Under the pieces are notes generated by a model. It saw only the letters and a list, made by a program, of their open reading frames with translations, had not been told where the DNA came from and searched no databases. Shown here piece by piece: positions 1 to 7,022 of a stretch of DNA of 35,953 bases; positions within the stretch are counted from its first letter, which is position 1, and each line of letters begins with the position of its first letter. The position numbers were made by a program, and so were the translations under genes. Origin of the DNA: Mycobacterium sp. 1245111.1 (GTDB lineage: Bacteria > Actinomycetota > Actinomycetes > Mycobacteriales > Mycobacteriaceae); contig NZ_LZLV01000129.1 in assembly GCF_001673405.1 (NCBI RefSeq), forward strand, positions 1-35,953, read 5' to 3'.

Positions 1-61
1 CCGCAGCCCGATTCTCCGCGCGCGCCGCCTCACGCAACTCCCGCATCACCGAATCGAACAT
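1..61 (-). CDS. DUF222 / 13E12-repeat family protein, N-terminal fragment (partial)
   Basis: Only the first 20 codons are in the window; the gene runs off the left edge. The visible residues start MFDSVMRELREAARAEN, which resembles the start of actinobacterial DUF222 proteins (the M. tuberculosis 13E12 REP family, usually with a C-terminal HNH nuclease domain). The ATG at 61-59 was chosen because it opens this reading frame. No clear ribosome binding site is seen, and the start codon lies inside an SOS-box-like sequence. The function of these proteins is not established. Some 13E12 copies serve as phage phiRv1 attachment sites in M. tuberculosis. The family call rests on a very short stretch. 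Confidence 0.5.
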   Translation of the reverse strand, partial: MFDSVMRELREAARAENRAA

Positions 62-69
62 ACATTCGA
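54..69. promoter_or_regulatory. SOS box (LexA site) candidate
   Basis: The sequence TCGAAC-ATAC-ATTCGA matches the mycobacterial SOS consensus TCGAAC-N4-GTTCGA with a single mismatch, at the first base of the right half. It overlaps the predicted start codon of the 13E12-like gene. Several 13E12 genes of M. tuberculosis are known LexA targets, which supports the reading. Binding here is inferred. Confidence 0.6.
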
Positions 70-278
70 CTATGCCACAGCCGTCCGACACGTGAATCTG
101 GTCGGGCGAAAGCAGGGCGATTGATCCATTCCACCTCGGCCTTCGGGTGACCAAGCTCTGTCTATGTCGCTGAAAGCACAACACGAGTCGGGCCATATCT
201 GGAACTCGACGACGAAAATCTGGAACACCCTTGTGACGCAGGGCCGGTTCGATCAAGCCGCCGCGCGTGTAAGAACTT

Positions 279-704
279 CTATCTCGCACTCGTCGGTGCC
301 GGCGCGTTGGCCTGGGGTTCGTTCCGGCTGTTGGAGATCCGCCGTGACCGCCGCAGGCCGAAGACATAGACCGCCCACAGCGCGACCGTGAGCACTTCGG
401 CGATGACGCTGATCGCCGCGTGTGGCGCTGGCTCCCAACCTGTTTCGGAGAAACCAAACAACCCAACGGTCCGCGACAGCGCGAATGCGACCAACGCACC
501 ACCGGCCAACCCCGCCGCGGCCCACTGCAGCCACCCCGGGCCACCGATCAGGATCAGCAGTGCGAGCGCAAACGAGACTCCCGCCTGCACCAGGAACGCA
601 GGCCCGATCATCGGAATGTGTTGGTAGCCATGGACGTAAAGGTAGGCATGGCTGATGCCGCTAGTCGCCACCGCCAACGCCATCGCTAATCTGATCAGAA
701 TCAT
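279..704 (-). CDS. Four-helix integral membrane protein, function unknown
   Basis: This 141-residue protein has about four hydrophobic segments (roughly residues 3-22, 35-55, 58-80 and 97-118), followed by a basic and then polar, presumably cytoplasmic, tail with RRSRR near residue 120. I do not recognise a catalytic motif. Its ATG overlaps the stop codon of the metallophosphoesterase gene by an ATGA junction, so it is very likely translated from the same mRNA. It is the last gene of a five-gene minus-strand operon with an ECF sigma factor, a Rieske protein, a cupredoxin and a phosphoesterase. That context suggests a role at the membrane next to exported redox proteins, but the function is unknown. 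Confidence 0.7.
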   Translation of the reverse strand: MILIRLAMALAVATSGISHAYLYVHGYQHIPMIGPAFLVQAGVSFALALLILIGGPGWLQWAAAGLAGGALVAFALSRTVGLFGFSETGWEPAPHAAISVIAEVLTVALWAVYVFGLRRSRRISNSRNEPQANAPAPTSAR

Positions 705-1630
705 TGCAGTGTCTTCTCTTTCAGCGCGAGAGAGGTTTGGCCCCGGTCGTAGCTGACCTCACGGATGCCCAGCGCATCCTGCAACTTGCCGGCAGGCAGG
801 GTGACCGGCTTGGGCGCCGGCCCGTCTCCGGGATGTGGCAAGGGATAGGCGGTCGTCGTCCCGCTGTGGAAGGTCACGTTGCCTTCGGTCTTGGAAAACA
901 GCTGATGCACGTGGCCGTTGAGGCACGTGACCGACGAGAACCTGCGCAGATAGCTCAGCGCCTGGGCGGCATCGTCGGTCCCCCAGCCCCAGTCCGGATA
1001 CATGGCAAACAGCGGGATGTGGCTGAACACGATGATCGGCGTATCGCTGGGCAGCGGCGCCACGTCTTTCTCCACGAACTCGAGTTGCTCAACACCAAGG
1101 TGCCCAAGCTTTTTCAGGTTCAGCGTGTTGACCAACGCGATCACGTGGACCCCGGCGATGTCAAAGCTGTACCAACCGTCGCCGCGTGTTCCGGCGCCGA
1201 ACGCGCTGCGATACTTCTGGCCCCCGTCGTCGACAGAGTCGTGTTCACCGGGAACCGTGAAGACGTGGTTCGTGTGCAGACCCGCCATCATCTGCTTGAC
1301 CTGATCGAACTGCCCCGGTGTGGCCAGATGGGTGAGATCGCCGGTGTGGATCACGAAGTCCGGCTGGTAGCCCAGATTGTTGATCCGGTCGATGGCGTGG
1401 GTGAACGAATCCGCGACATTCGGATTGGCCTTGCCGACAAAGCCGATGTGGCTGTCGCTGACTTGAGCGAACCGCAGCGCGGGCCGATTCGGACTGCGCG
1501 CGGCGTCGGCAGTGCCGGCGACGTGGGACACAACTTCGCCTCCCACCACCGCCAGGCCGACCGCCGCGCCGAACCAGGCGCTGTGCCGGATCAGCTGTCG
1601 CCGGTTCATGGTGTGCGGCTCGTCGGTCAC
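701..1630 (-). CDS. Tat-exported calcineurin-like metallophosphoesterase
   Basis: The protein has 309 residues. The N-terminus carries a twin-arginine signal (MNRRQLIRHS at residues 8-17, then a hydrophobic stretch to about residue 36), so it should be exported folded. The metallophosphoesterase signatures follow in order: DSH (59-61), GD in HTGDLTHL, GEHD, SHIPL and GHVHQ. The third motif reads GEHD where most of the superfamily has GNHD, replacing the usual metal-contacting Asn by Glu. The nearest general group is the Icc/CpdA-like phosphodiesterases, but the substrate cannot be deduced. The GTG start overlaps the stop of the cupredoxin gene (GTGA), and the 3' end overlaps the next gene by four bases, indicating translational coupling. 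Confidence 0.85.
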   Translation of the reverse strand: MTDEPHTMNRRQLIRHSAWFGAAVGLAVVGGEVVSHVAGTADAARSPNRPALRFAQVSDSHIGFVGKANPNVADSFTHAIDRINNLGYQPDFVIHTGDLTHLATPGQFDQVKQMMAGLHTNHVFTVPGEHDSVDDGGQKYRSAFGAGTRGDGWYSFDIAGVHVIALVNTLNLKKLGHLGVEQLEFVEKDVAPLPSDTPIIVFSHIPLFAMYPDWGWGTDDAAQALSYLRRFSSVTCLNGHVHQLFSKTEGNVTFHSGTTTAYPLPHPGDGPAPKPVTLPAGKLQDALGIREVSYDRGQTSLALKEKTLQ

Positions 1631-2076
1631 TGGGTCACCACCACGGTTGCACGCATGAACGGGTGGATCGAGCAGACGTAGTCGAACGTGCCCGCTTTCG
1701 TGAACGTGAAGGAAAACGTTGCCTGCGAACCCATTCCGGGCGAGTGGAACGACCCGTCGTTAGCAACGACGGTGTGCGGCTCCTCGTCCCGGTTGGTCCA
1801 GGTGACCGTGCTACCCGCCGGGACGGTCAGCTTCGCCGGAGCAAAGGCGAAGTTGTCGATGTAGACCGCGTTCGCGGCCGCCGGAGCCGCCGAACCCACT
1901 GACGGGGCGGCCGGACCGGCAGGCATGTTCGACATCGGGGGCATTCCACCCATGCCCGGCGTCGACGCCGACGGCCCGAACGTCACCGACGGCGCCTTCA
2001 CCGACGGCGGTGACGAGCAGCCCGCGACCATTAACACCAACATCAATATGCTTGCGCCCCAGTGTTGTACGCGCAT
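1627..2076 (-). CDS. Cupredoxin (plastocyanin/azurin-like) lipoprotein
   Basis: The protein has 149 residues. A lipoprotein signal peptide ends in the lipobox MVAGC with Cys20 as the lipidated residue. A Pro/Gly/Met-rich linker (about 25-65) precedes a single type I copper domain (about 70-149). Copper ligands are visible: His101 in EEPHTV, Cys135 and His138 in VCSIHP, and Met141. It should be a blue-copper electron carrier anchored outside the membrane. A good ribosome binding site (GGAGG) lies nine bases upstream of the ATG. It sits 68 bases downstream of the Rieske gene and overlaps the exported phosphoesterase gene, so it is part of the sigma-Rieske operon, possibly with its own internal promoter at 2112-2140. 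The redox partner may be the Rieske protein next door; this is inference. Confidence 0.88.
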   Translation of the reverse strand: MRVQHWGASILMLVLMVAGCSSPPSVKAPSVTFGPSASTPGMGGMPPMSNMPAGPAAPSVGSAAPAAANAVYIDNFAFAPAKLTVPAGSTVTWTNRDEEPHTVVANDGSFHSPGMGSQATFSFTFTKAGTFDYVCSIHPFMRATVVVTQ

Positions 2077-2111
2077 AACCAGGTCCCTCCATCGTCGGCG
2101 AGAGGTACGCC

Positions 2112-2140
2112 TCGCCTAGAGATAGGGCAGCGGGTTACAC
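2112..2140 (-). promoter_or_regulatory. Candidate ECF-type promoter upstream of the cupredoxin gene
   Basis: On the minus strand GTGTAAC (2140-2134) is followed after 19 bases by CGA (2114-2112). The same arrangement, GTGTAAC-N19-CGA, occurs just upstream of the ECF sigma gene at 3446-3418. Shared sequence and spacing suggest both are recognised by the operon's own sigma factor. The 19-base gap is long for an ECF promoter, so confidence is low. Confidence 0.3.
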
Positions 2141-2144
2141 GCGG

Positions 2145-2834
2145 TCAGGCCGGCTGGTGTGGCGCCGCCGGGACGAACACCTCGATGACGCCGTCCTGCT
2201 CGCGAACCATCAACGTAGGCAACGGTTTCGGGGCGATCGGCAGTTGGTGTGTCAGCACCTGGCCGGCGGGCGCGAACGATGTCGAATGGCAGGGGCAGCG
2301 CAATCGGTCGTCGGGCGCGTCGAACCACAGGCGGCAGCCCTGGTGGGTGCACACTCCCGAGACGGCTTCGGGCTTGCCGTCGACCCGGCGAACGAATCCG
2401 ATCACCGAACCGACATCGAAGGGCCGCATCACGCCGTCGGTCACGTCGGCGCTGGCCGCCACGCGAACCCAGCGCCCGGTGTTCGGCGTGAGTTCCTGGG
2501 ATCCGCCGTCGGCGACCTGGCCATCGATCAGCGCGCGGTCGATCGACACCGCCGCCACCGCGGCCGCCGCGGCGGCCGACGTACCGACTATCACGGTGCG
2601 GCGGTTTGCATTCGACTTCGGCGCCGGCCGCCCGGCGCTGTCCTGTTGCGCGGCAAGCCGGCGGTGCAGATCTGCGAGGAATTCCGGGCGCGGAGCATCG
2701 CTCTCCCGCCGCGCGGCCTGCAACTCGATCGCGGTCCGGATTTGCGCGGCCTCGAAGTCGTCGGGGCGGAACGGCTTTGGGCGGCGGCCGCGCAACAGGT
2801 CGTCGATGTACCGGCGCAATGCACGCGTGTTCAT
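2145..2834 (-). CDS. Membrane-anchored Rieske [2Fe-2S] protein with cytoplasmic N-terminal domain; possible redox-sensing anti-sigma factor
   Basis: The 229-residue protein has three parts. Residues 1-78 are charged, helical-looking and predicted cytoplasmic. Residues 78-100 form a Tat-like signal anchor (NRRT followed by an Ala/Val stretch). Residues 115-229 are a Rieske domain with cluster ligands Cys162, His164, Cys180 and His183, plus Cys167 and Cys182 placed for the disulfide typical of high-potential Rieske proteins. The cluster domain should therefore lie outside the membrane. The start overlaps the sigma factor stop codon, the position usually taken by an anti-sigma gene, and no classical zinc anti-sigma gene is present. 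By topology it resembles a transmembrane anti-sigma factor with an external redox sensor. That role is inference; an electron-transfer role with the cupredoxin is the alternative. Confidence 0.85.
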   Translation of the reverse strand: MNTRALRRYIDDLLRGRRPKPFRPDDFEAAQIRTAIELQAARRESDAPRPEFLADLHRRLAAQQDSAGRPAPKSNANRRTVIVGTSAAAAAAVAAVSIDRALIDGQVADGGSQELTPNTGRWVRVAASADVTDGVMRPFDVGSVIGFVRRVDGKPEAVSGVCTHQGCRLWFDAPDDRLRCPCHSTSFAPAGQVLTHQLPIAPKPLPTLMVREQDGVIEVFVPAAPHQPA

Positions 2835-3409
2835 GATTCGCCCTCTTCGTTGACCTGCGCGGCCAGCCGCAGCGCGCGATGCTGGAGCACCTTGGCATTG
2901 GCGACACTAACGCCTAGTTCGGCCGCCGACTCCTTGATCGAACGCCCTTGCAGGAACCGCAGTTCCAAGATCCGTCGATAGTTGTCCGGCAACTGCCCGA
3001 GGACACCGGCTACCCGTTGCGGGGCGGTGCTGATCGCCTGCTCGCTCTCTGGCGGCTGCTCGATGTCGTCGATCGAGGTGATCTCGCGACCCAACGTCTC
3101 GCGCCAGTGCGCGGCCAACACGGTTCGCGCGGTGGCCCGCAGATAGCCACGGACCTCACCCACACTCGCCGTCAATCGCAGCGGTCGCAGCGCAGCGAGG
3201 AACACCTCGGCAGTGAGATCCTCGGCGTCGGCCCGGTTCCCAACGCGCGCGTAGATGGTGCGGTAAACCCAGGTGGCGTTGTCTTGGTAGACCGCCTCCC
3301 AGTCCGGATAGCCGTCGCCGGGCACCAAGCGCAAGGGCCGGGGGGTGGCGGGATCACCGTGTGCCGTCACATGTTGCCTGCCTGTCGAAAGCGTGGCTCC
3401 GCTGAGCAT
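2831..3409 (-). CDS. ECF (sigma-70 family) RNA polymerase sigma factor
   Basis: The protein has 192 residues. Region 2 is visible in the middle (NRADAEDLTAEVFLAALRP) and region 4 near the C-terminus (LPDNYRRILELRFLQGRS, then a helix-turn-helix in KESAAELGVSVANAKV). It lacks the extra domains of primary sigma factors, so it is an ECF sigma factor. An alternative GTG start lies at 3370. It is the first gene of a minus-strand operon and overlaps the Rieske gene by four bases (GTGA). A GTGTAAC-N19-CGA element immediately upstream is repeated before the cupredoxin gene, consistent with autoregulation. If used, the transcript would be almost leaderless at the ATG. I cannot assign it to a named M. 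tuberculosis sigma factor. Confidence 0.88.
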   Translation of the reverse strand: MLSGATLSTGRQHVTAHGDPATPRPLRLVPGDGYPDWEAVYQDNATWVYRTIYARVGNRADAEDLTAEVFLAALRPLRLTASVGEVRGYLRATARTVLAAHWRETLGREITSIDDIEQPPESEQAISTAPQRVAGVLGQLPDNYRRILELRFLQGRSIKESAAELGVSVANAKVLQHRALRLAAQVNEEGES

Positions 3410-3417
3410 CTTGCCTG

Positions 3418-3446
3418 TCGGTGGTCCATAGCGTCTCGAGTTACAC
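3418..3446 (-). promoter_or_regulatory. Candidate autoregulatory ECF promoter upstream of the sigma gene
   Basis: GTGTAAC at 3446-3440 and CGA at 3420-3418 on the minus strand, 19 bases apart, match the element upstream of the cupredoxin gene. The CGA lies eight bases before the ATG at 3409. The only intergenic space here is 51 bases. Recognition by the downstream sigma factor is inferred. Confidence 0.3.
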
Positions 3447-3460
3447 AGCGCTGCGCGCGG

Positions 3461-4735
3461 CTATCCCTTTCGGCGCCGAAACAGGATGGTCACACTGCGT
3501 CGCCGATTCGCGAATCCGGGCGCGAAGGTGAAGTCGTCCGTCTTGTGAAAGAGGTGTCCCTCGAACAGGACGGCCCGGTTCTCGCGGTAGGGAATCACGG
3601 TCGGTACCGCGTCCTGCTCCTCGAGGTACTGCCTGACCTTGTCGCCACCGGAGTTGTATTCGTCGTAACTCCAGTCGCTGGGCGCCTTTTTGTCCCACAT
3701 CACCAGACCGCCGCTGTCGGGGTCGAGATTGGCAGAATCAGGGGTGATCCAGAAGTTCAGCGAGTAGTCGGCGTCGTCGCCGTGAATATCGGTTCCGGGC
3801 AGCTTGGCGTCGTACACAAAAGCCCACCACTGGGCCAATTGAAAATCGGCAAATGCCGCACCCATCGCCGCCGAAAACTCTTCTGCGATGGCGAACAGCG
3901 ACACGCTGGCGAATCCGTGTTGGGGGAAGGCGCCGACGTAGCCGAATTGATATGGACGACGCCAAACAGTGGACTGCAGGCAGAATTTCCGCACCTGATC
4001 CAATGCCTCCGGCGTCAGAAAGTTATCGATGACCTGTACTTTTTCGCCGGCGGCAAGGGCTTGCTGGAGCGACGCATAGTCGACCGTCGGGTTCAGATAC
4101 TCCGGCAGCCTCTCCTCTGGAACCTTCACATATGGCGGGTCGGCGAGCATGTGGGCGTTGATCGCGTTGACGGAGACCCACGGCGCCTCGCCGTTAGCTC
4201 CGTCGATGGCGTCCGTCAGACCGCGGCGCATATTGTGCAGTCCCCCGCTGAACCCACCGGCAGAGTTCCGCTGCGCGCCATTGCTGGCGAGAATGTGGTC
4301 GAGCTGTTCGACGTTGTGCAGGGCGAAATGCGCTGGCACCGAATACTGGGCGGGCTGTGTCGCCAGACGCTCGTCGCGACCGAGGGCGGCGACGGCCTCG
4401 AGCTCTGTCAGCGCAGAAGCGTAATCCTCCAGAGCCACATGCACCTTCGCAAGAGCGTCGTGGGCCGGCGCGGACGACGGGTCGGTGTCTACCGCGCGCG
4501 TGGCGTAGCGCAACGCCTTGTCGAGCTCGCCGAGTTCCACGGTGGTGGATGCCAACAGGTACAGAACTGGAAGTATCGGGTCATCATCGACGACGTCCTC
4601 CAGCACCGTGACCGCTGCCGCGAAATCGCCGCCCAGCACCAGACGTTCGGCTTCGGCCAAGGCCGTCGTCGCAGCCGATCGGGATTCCGCCACCGCTATT
4701 CCTGCCTGTCGTGTGGTCGAGGTCGGCACGCACAT
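3461..4735 (-). CDS. TPR-domain protein with C-terminal 2-oxoglutarate/Fe(II) oxygenase-like domain
   Basis: From the chosen ATG the protein has 424 residues. The first ~140 residues contain two to three tetratricopeptide-like helical pairs (GDFAAAVTVLEDVVDDDP, then GELDKALRYATRAVDTDP). The C-terminal half looks like a prolyl-hydroxylase-type double-stranded beta-helix: an HGD iron-binding motif at about residues 318-320, a distal His near 397 in LFHKTDD, and an arginine-rich NRRRS segment near 410 that could bind 2-oxoglutarate. The substrate is unknown; the TPR part may recruit a protein or peptide. An in-frame start at 4867 exists, but residues before MCVPTS look non-coding and would run into the PE gene. 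A strong hairpin separates it from the upstream PE gene, so it may have its own promoter. Confidence 0.75.
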   Translation of the reverse strand: MCVPTSTTRQAGIAVAESRSAATTALAEAERLVLGGDFAAAVTVLEDVVDDDPILPVLYLLASTTVELGELDKALRYATRAVDTDPSSAPAHDALAKVHVALEDYASALTELEAVAALGRDERLATQPAQYSVPAHFALHNVEQLDHILASNGAQRNSAGGFSGGLHNMRRGLTDAIDGANGEAPWVSVNAINAHMLADPPYVKVPEERLPEYLNPTVDYASLQQALAAGEKVQVIDNFLTPEALDQVRKFCLQSTVWRRPYQFGYVGAFPQHGFASVSLFAIAEEFSAAMGAAFADFQLAQWWAFVYDAKLPGTDIHGDDADYSLNFWITPDSANLDPDSGGLVMWDKKAPSDWSYDEYNSGGDKVRQYLEEQDAVPTVIPYRENRAVLFEGHLFHKTDDFTFAPGFANRRRSVTILFRRRKG

Positions 4736-4769
4736 CGTCCACCCGCGCACCTTACGCGGAGACAGAAAC

Positions 4770-4802
4770 GTCGGCCGGACACCATCGCGGTGCCCGGCCG
4801 AC
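4770..4802 (-). terminator. Hairpin terminator candidate after the PE gene
   Basis: GTCGGCCGG (4770-4778) pairs perfectly with CCGGCCGAC (4794-4802). An inner CACC/GGTG pair extends the stem around a five-base loop. It begins 13 bases downstream of the PE stop codon and is followed on the minus strand by a modestly T-rich stretch (GTTTCTGTCTC). There is no true T tract, as is common in mycobacteria, so factor-independent termination is plausible but not certain. Confidence 0.55.
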
Positions 4803-4814
4803 AGAGAGTTGTGG

Positions 4815-5114
4815 TCAGCCGGCGGATGCGGCGTTGGCGGCTTCAGTGGCCGCGTACGACCCGGCACTGGTGCCCAGTGTGTTCACGAACTGCTCGTGAA
4901 TGGCGGCGGCCTGTGCGGCGACGGCCTGGTACAGCTGCGCGTGGGCCGCGAACTGCGCGGCGGTCAGGGCTGACACCTCGTCAGCGGCCGCGGGCACGAC
5001 ACCGGTTGTCGGCGCCGCTGCGGCGGCGTTCTGCGCGCTGAACGACGAGCCGATGCCGCCCAGGGCGGTTGCCGCCGAGCTCAGCGCCTCGGGCTGCGTG
5101 GTCACGAATGACAT
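4815..5114 (-). CDS. PE family protein (short, PE domain only)
   Basis: This 99-residue protein begins MSFVTTQPEALSSAA, a typical PE N-terminus with Pro8-Glu9, and is entirely alpha-helical and Ala-rich. It ends shortly after YAATE (about residues 87-91), a YxxxE form of the type VII secretion signal. PE proteins pair with PPE proteins and are exported by ESX systems, most often ESX-5. The ATG at 5114 has a good ribosome binding site (GAGGAG, about eight bases upstream); an upstream in-frame start at 5129 is not needed. Unusually, it is divergent from the two neighbouring PPE genes rather than directly upstream of one. Partnership with either PPE is inference. Confidence 0.9.
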   Translation of the reverse strand: MSFVTTQPEALSSAATALGGIGSSFSAQNAAAAAPTTGVVPAAADEVSALTAAQFAAHAQLYQAVAAQAAAIHEQFVNTLGTSAGSYAATEAANAASAG

Positions 5115-5676
5115 GTGATGTCTCCTCAAAGTACGAACATCGCTTCTGAGAAGACTGTAGGCCTGCCAGGCCGTGCGGCACCTGTTACGACGCCGGCTTC
5201 CACTTAGCTAAGCCGGCCGGCGCGCCGCCCTTGTAACCCCCAAAAGCGGCCGTGGCGTGCCGAAACACCAGCTGGGTCGGGTCGCACGGAGGCGCCGGGA
5301 CCGGCAACCCGACTTTTTGATTTCCAGATTTTTATTCGATGACACCTGTCGTTCACCGACCCGGCCGGCGCCACCGATCACCCGCGATCGCCGAATTTCC
5401 GCAGTTCAGACCTTATTTTTCACCCTCAGCGACAAACCCCTGGCGCTAGGCCGCGGCGGCGCATTCGGCGTCCCGCCGCGGGGCCCCGGCCGACGTCGGC
5501 AAAACAGGATCCTGCCGAACCTGGATAGCCTTCACTCACCGGGGAAATTCAGGCAGCTGCCAGGCAATTCGTACCTAATTGCCAGGGCTTCCTGGTGCCC
5601 CGAACAGCTTGTTCGCCCCAAACGCGCTGTCAAAGCGCGGGGCATTGGGACCACACAGCCGGAGCGAGGGACACGG
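5115..5676. other. Divergent intergenic region between PE and PPE genes
   Basis: This 562-base gap holds no convincing gene; an open frame continues upstream from the PPE gene to 5257, but its translation is Arg/Pro-rich and has no PPE character. Two symmetric elements lie near the PPE side: the palindrome GGCAGCTGCC (5552-5561), and the inverted repeat GGCAATT (5563-5569) / AATTGCC (5577-5583) with a seven-base loop. They could be regulatory sites for the PPE promoter. No further structure was recognised. Confidence 0.4.
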
Positions 5677-7011
5677 ATGGTTTTCGATTTTGGGGCGCTA
5701 CCGCCGGAGGTCAACTCCGGCAAGATTTACTCCGGCCCCGGCTCGGCGCCGCTGTTGGCGGCCGCGACGGCCTGGGACGCGCTGGCCAGTGAGCTGCAAA
5801 CCACCGCAGCCGGTTACGCCGCCACGATCACCGAGCTGAGCTCGAATTGGCAGGGCCCGTCGTCGACGGCTGCAGCCGACGCCGCAGCGCCGTTCACGGA
5901 GTGGCTGAGCAGCACCGCCGCTCAGGCCGAACAGACGGCAGCCCAGGCTCAAGCCGCGGCGGCCGCCTATGAGGCCGCTTTCGCGGCCAGCATCCCGCCA
6001 CCGGTGATCGAGGCCAACCGGGCGCTGCTGGCGGCGCTGGTCGCCACAAACTTCCTGGGTGTCAACACCCCGGCGATCGCCGCGACCGAGGCAACCTACG
6101 CAGAGTTCTGGGCCCAGGACGCGGGTGCGATGTACGCCTATGCCGGGGCCGCGAGCACCGCGACTCAGCTGACGCCGTTCACCGAAGCGCCGGCGACGAC
6201 CAACGACAGTGGGCAGGCCACCCAGGCGGCAAGCACGGCGCAGTCGGCCGCCGCCTCGTCCGCCGATTCGACCACCGACGCGATCTCGGCGCTCCTGACC
6301 CAGCTGAACTCCCAAATCACCCAGTTCGGCACCGAACTGGGGACGCTGAACAGCCAGCTCACGGCCCTGCTGCCGCAATCGAGCACAACGCTGGCGCAGC
6401 TGGTGGCGAGCTTGGGCTTGCCACCCTCGGTCACGAACGGCATCACACTGTTCAACCAGTTCCTGACCACGGGCGCCAACACCATGAGTACCTGGGCGGC
6501 CGGCCCGTGGACCCCGCTCGGCTTCGGAAGCCTGCTGAAAAACTGGTGGCAGGTGTCCATCTCTATCCCAAGCCTCGGTACCGGTATCCAGGGCATCGGG
6601 CCGCTGATCCACCCGACTCCGATCACCGGAGCGCTGTCGCCCCTGCTGCACAGCGGACTGTTGAGCGGCTCCTACGGCGGTGCGAGCAACGCGGGAACCC
6701 TGGCATCGGTCGGCCGGGCCGGCACCATCGGGGGTCTCTCGGTGCCGCAGAACTGGGCCGCCGCGACGCCGGCCGTCCGCACGGTCGCCGCCGAGATGGA
6801 AGCGTCCGCGGTCGACGCCGCTCCCGAGATGGGCCTCGCCCAGCCCGGGATGTTCGGTCAGACGGCGCTGTCCAGCCTGGCCGGTCGGGCCCTAGGCGGG
6901 ACCGCCACCCGGGCGGCCGTGGGTCAGGGCTACCGCGTACCCGGCGCGGTAGCGGCCGACGAGATCGCCACCACCGCCACCATCATCGTCATCCCGCCGA
7001 GCGCGGAATAG
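5677..7011 (+). CDS. PPE family protein, SVP subfamily (first of tandem pair)
   Basis: The 444-residue protein starts MVFDFGALPPEVNSGKIY with Pro9-Pro10-Glu11, the PPE hallmark. The PPE domain covers about residues 1-175 and includes the WxG-type turn NWQGPS. The C-terminal part contains GGLSVPQNW at about residues 350-360, the GxxSVPxxW signature of the PPE-SVP subfamily. There are no MPTR repeats. The ATG at 5677 is preceded by GAGG eight bases upstream. Such proteins are exported as PE/PPE heterodimers by an ESX system and reach the cell envelope or outside. The second PPE starts 11 bases downstream, so the two are co-transcribed and are probably duplicates. Confidence 0.93.
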   Translation: MVFDFGALPPEVNSGKIYSGPGSAPLLAAATAWDALASELQTTAAGYAATITELSSNWQGPSSTAAADAAAPFTEWLSSTAAQAEQTAAQAQAAAAAYEAAFAASIPPPVIEANRALLAALVATNFLGVNTPAIAATEATYAEFWAQDAGAMYAYAGAASTATQLTPFTEAPATTNDSGQATQAASTAQSAAASSADSTTDAISALLTQLNSQITQFGTELGTLNSQLTALLPQSSTTLAQLVASLGLPPSVTNGITLFNQFLTTGANTMSTWAAGPWTPLGFGSLLKNWWQVSISIPSLGTGIQGIGPLIHPTPITGALSPLLHSGLLSGSYGGASNAGTLASVGRAGTIGGLSVPQNWAAATPAVRTVAAEMEASAVDAAPEMGLAQPGMFGQTALSSLAGRALGGTATRAAVGQGYRVPGAVAADEIATTATIIVIPPSAE

Positions 7012-7022
7012 GAGATACGGCA

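Noticed and set aside
164..391. 75-codon plus-strand frame in the left gap
   Set aside because: No ribosome binding site or recognisable protein character, and it overlaps the 3' end of the membrane protein gene.
704..1681. 325-codon plus-strand frame
   Set aside because: Shadow of the Tat phosphoesterase gene; no motif and no start signal.
2097..2116. GGCGAG/CTCGCC inverted repeat between the Rieske and cupredoxin genes, considered as a terminator
   Set aside because: Stem of only six pairs with an eight-base loop and no T-rich tail; the genes on both sides appear to belong to one operon.
4070..4097. TGAACC-N15-CGTC on the minus strand, resembling a SigL promoter
   Set aside because: It lies inside the coding sequence of the oxygenase-like gene, the spacing is one base short, and no gene starts downstream of it.
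2948..5041. Long open frame (697 codons) on the plus strand
   Set aside because: It runs antisense to the sigma factor, the oxygenase-like gene and the PE gene; its translation is Arg-rich without family motifs, typical of GC-rich shadow frames.
5257..5676. Open frame continuous with the first PPE gene upstream of its PPE start
   Set aside because: The translation is basic and disordered, and the canonical PPE start at 5677 has a good ribosome binding site.
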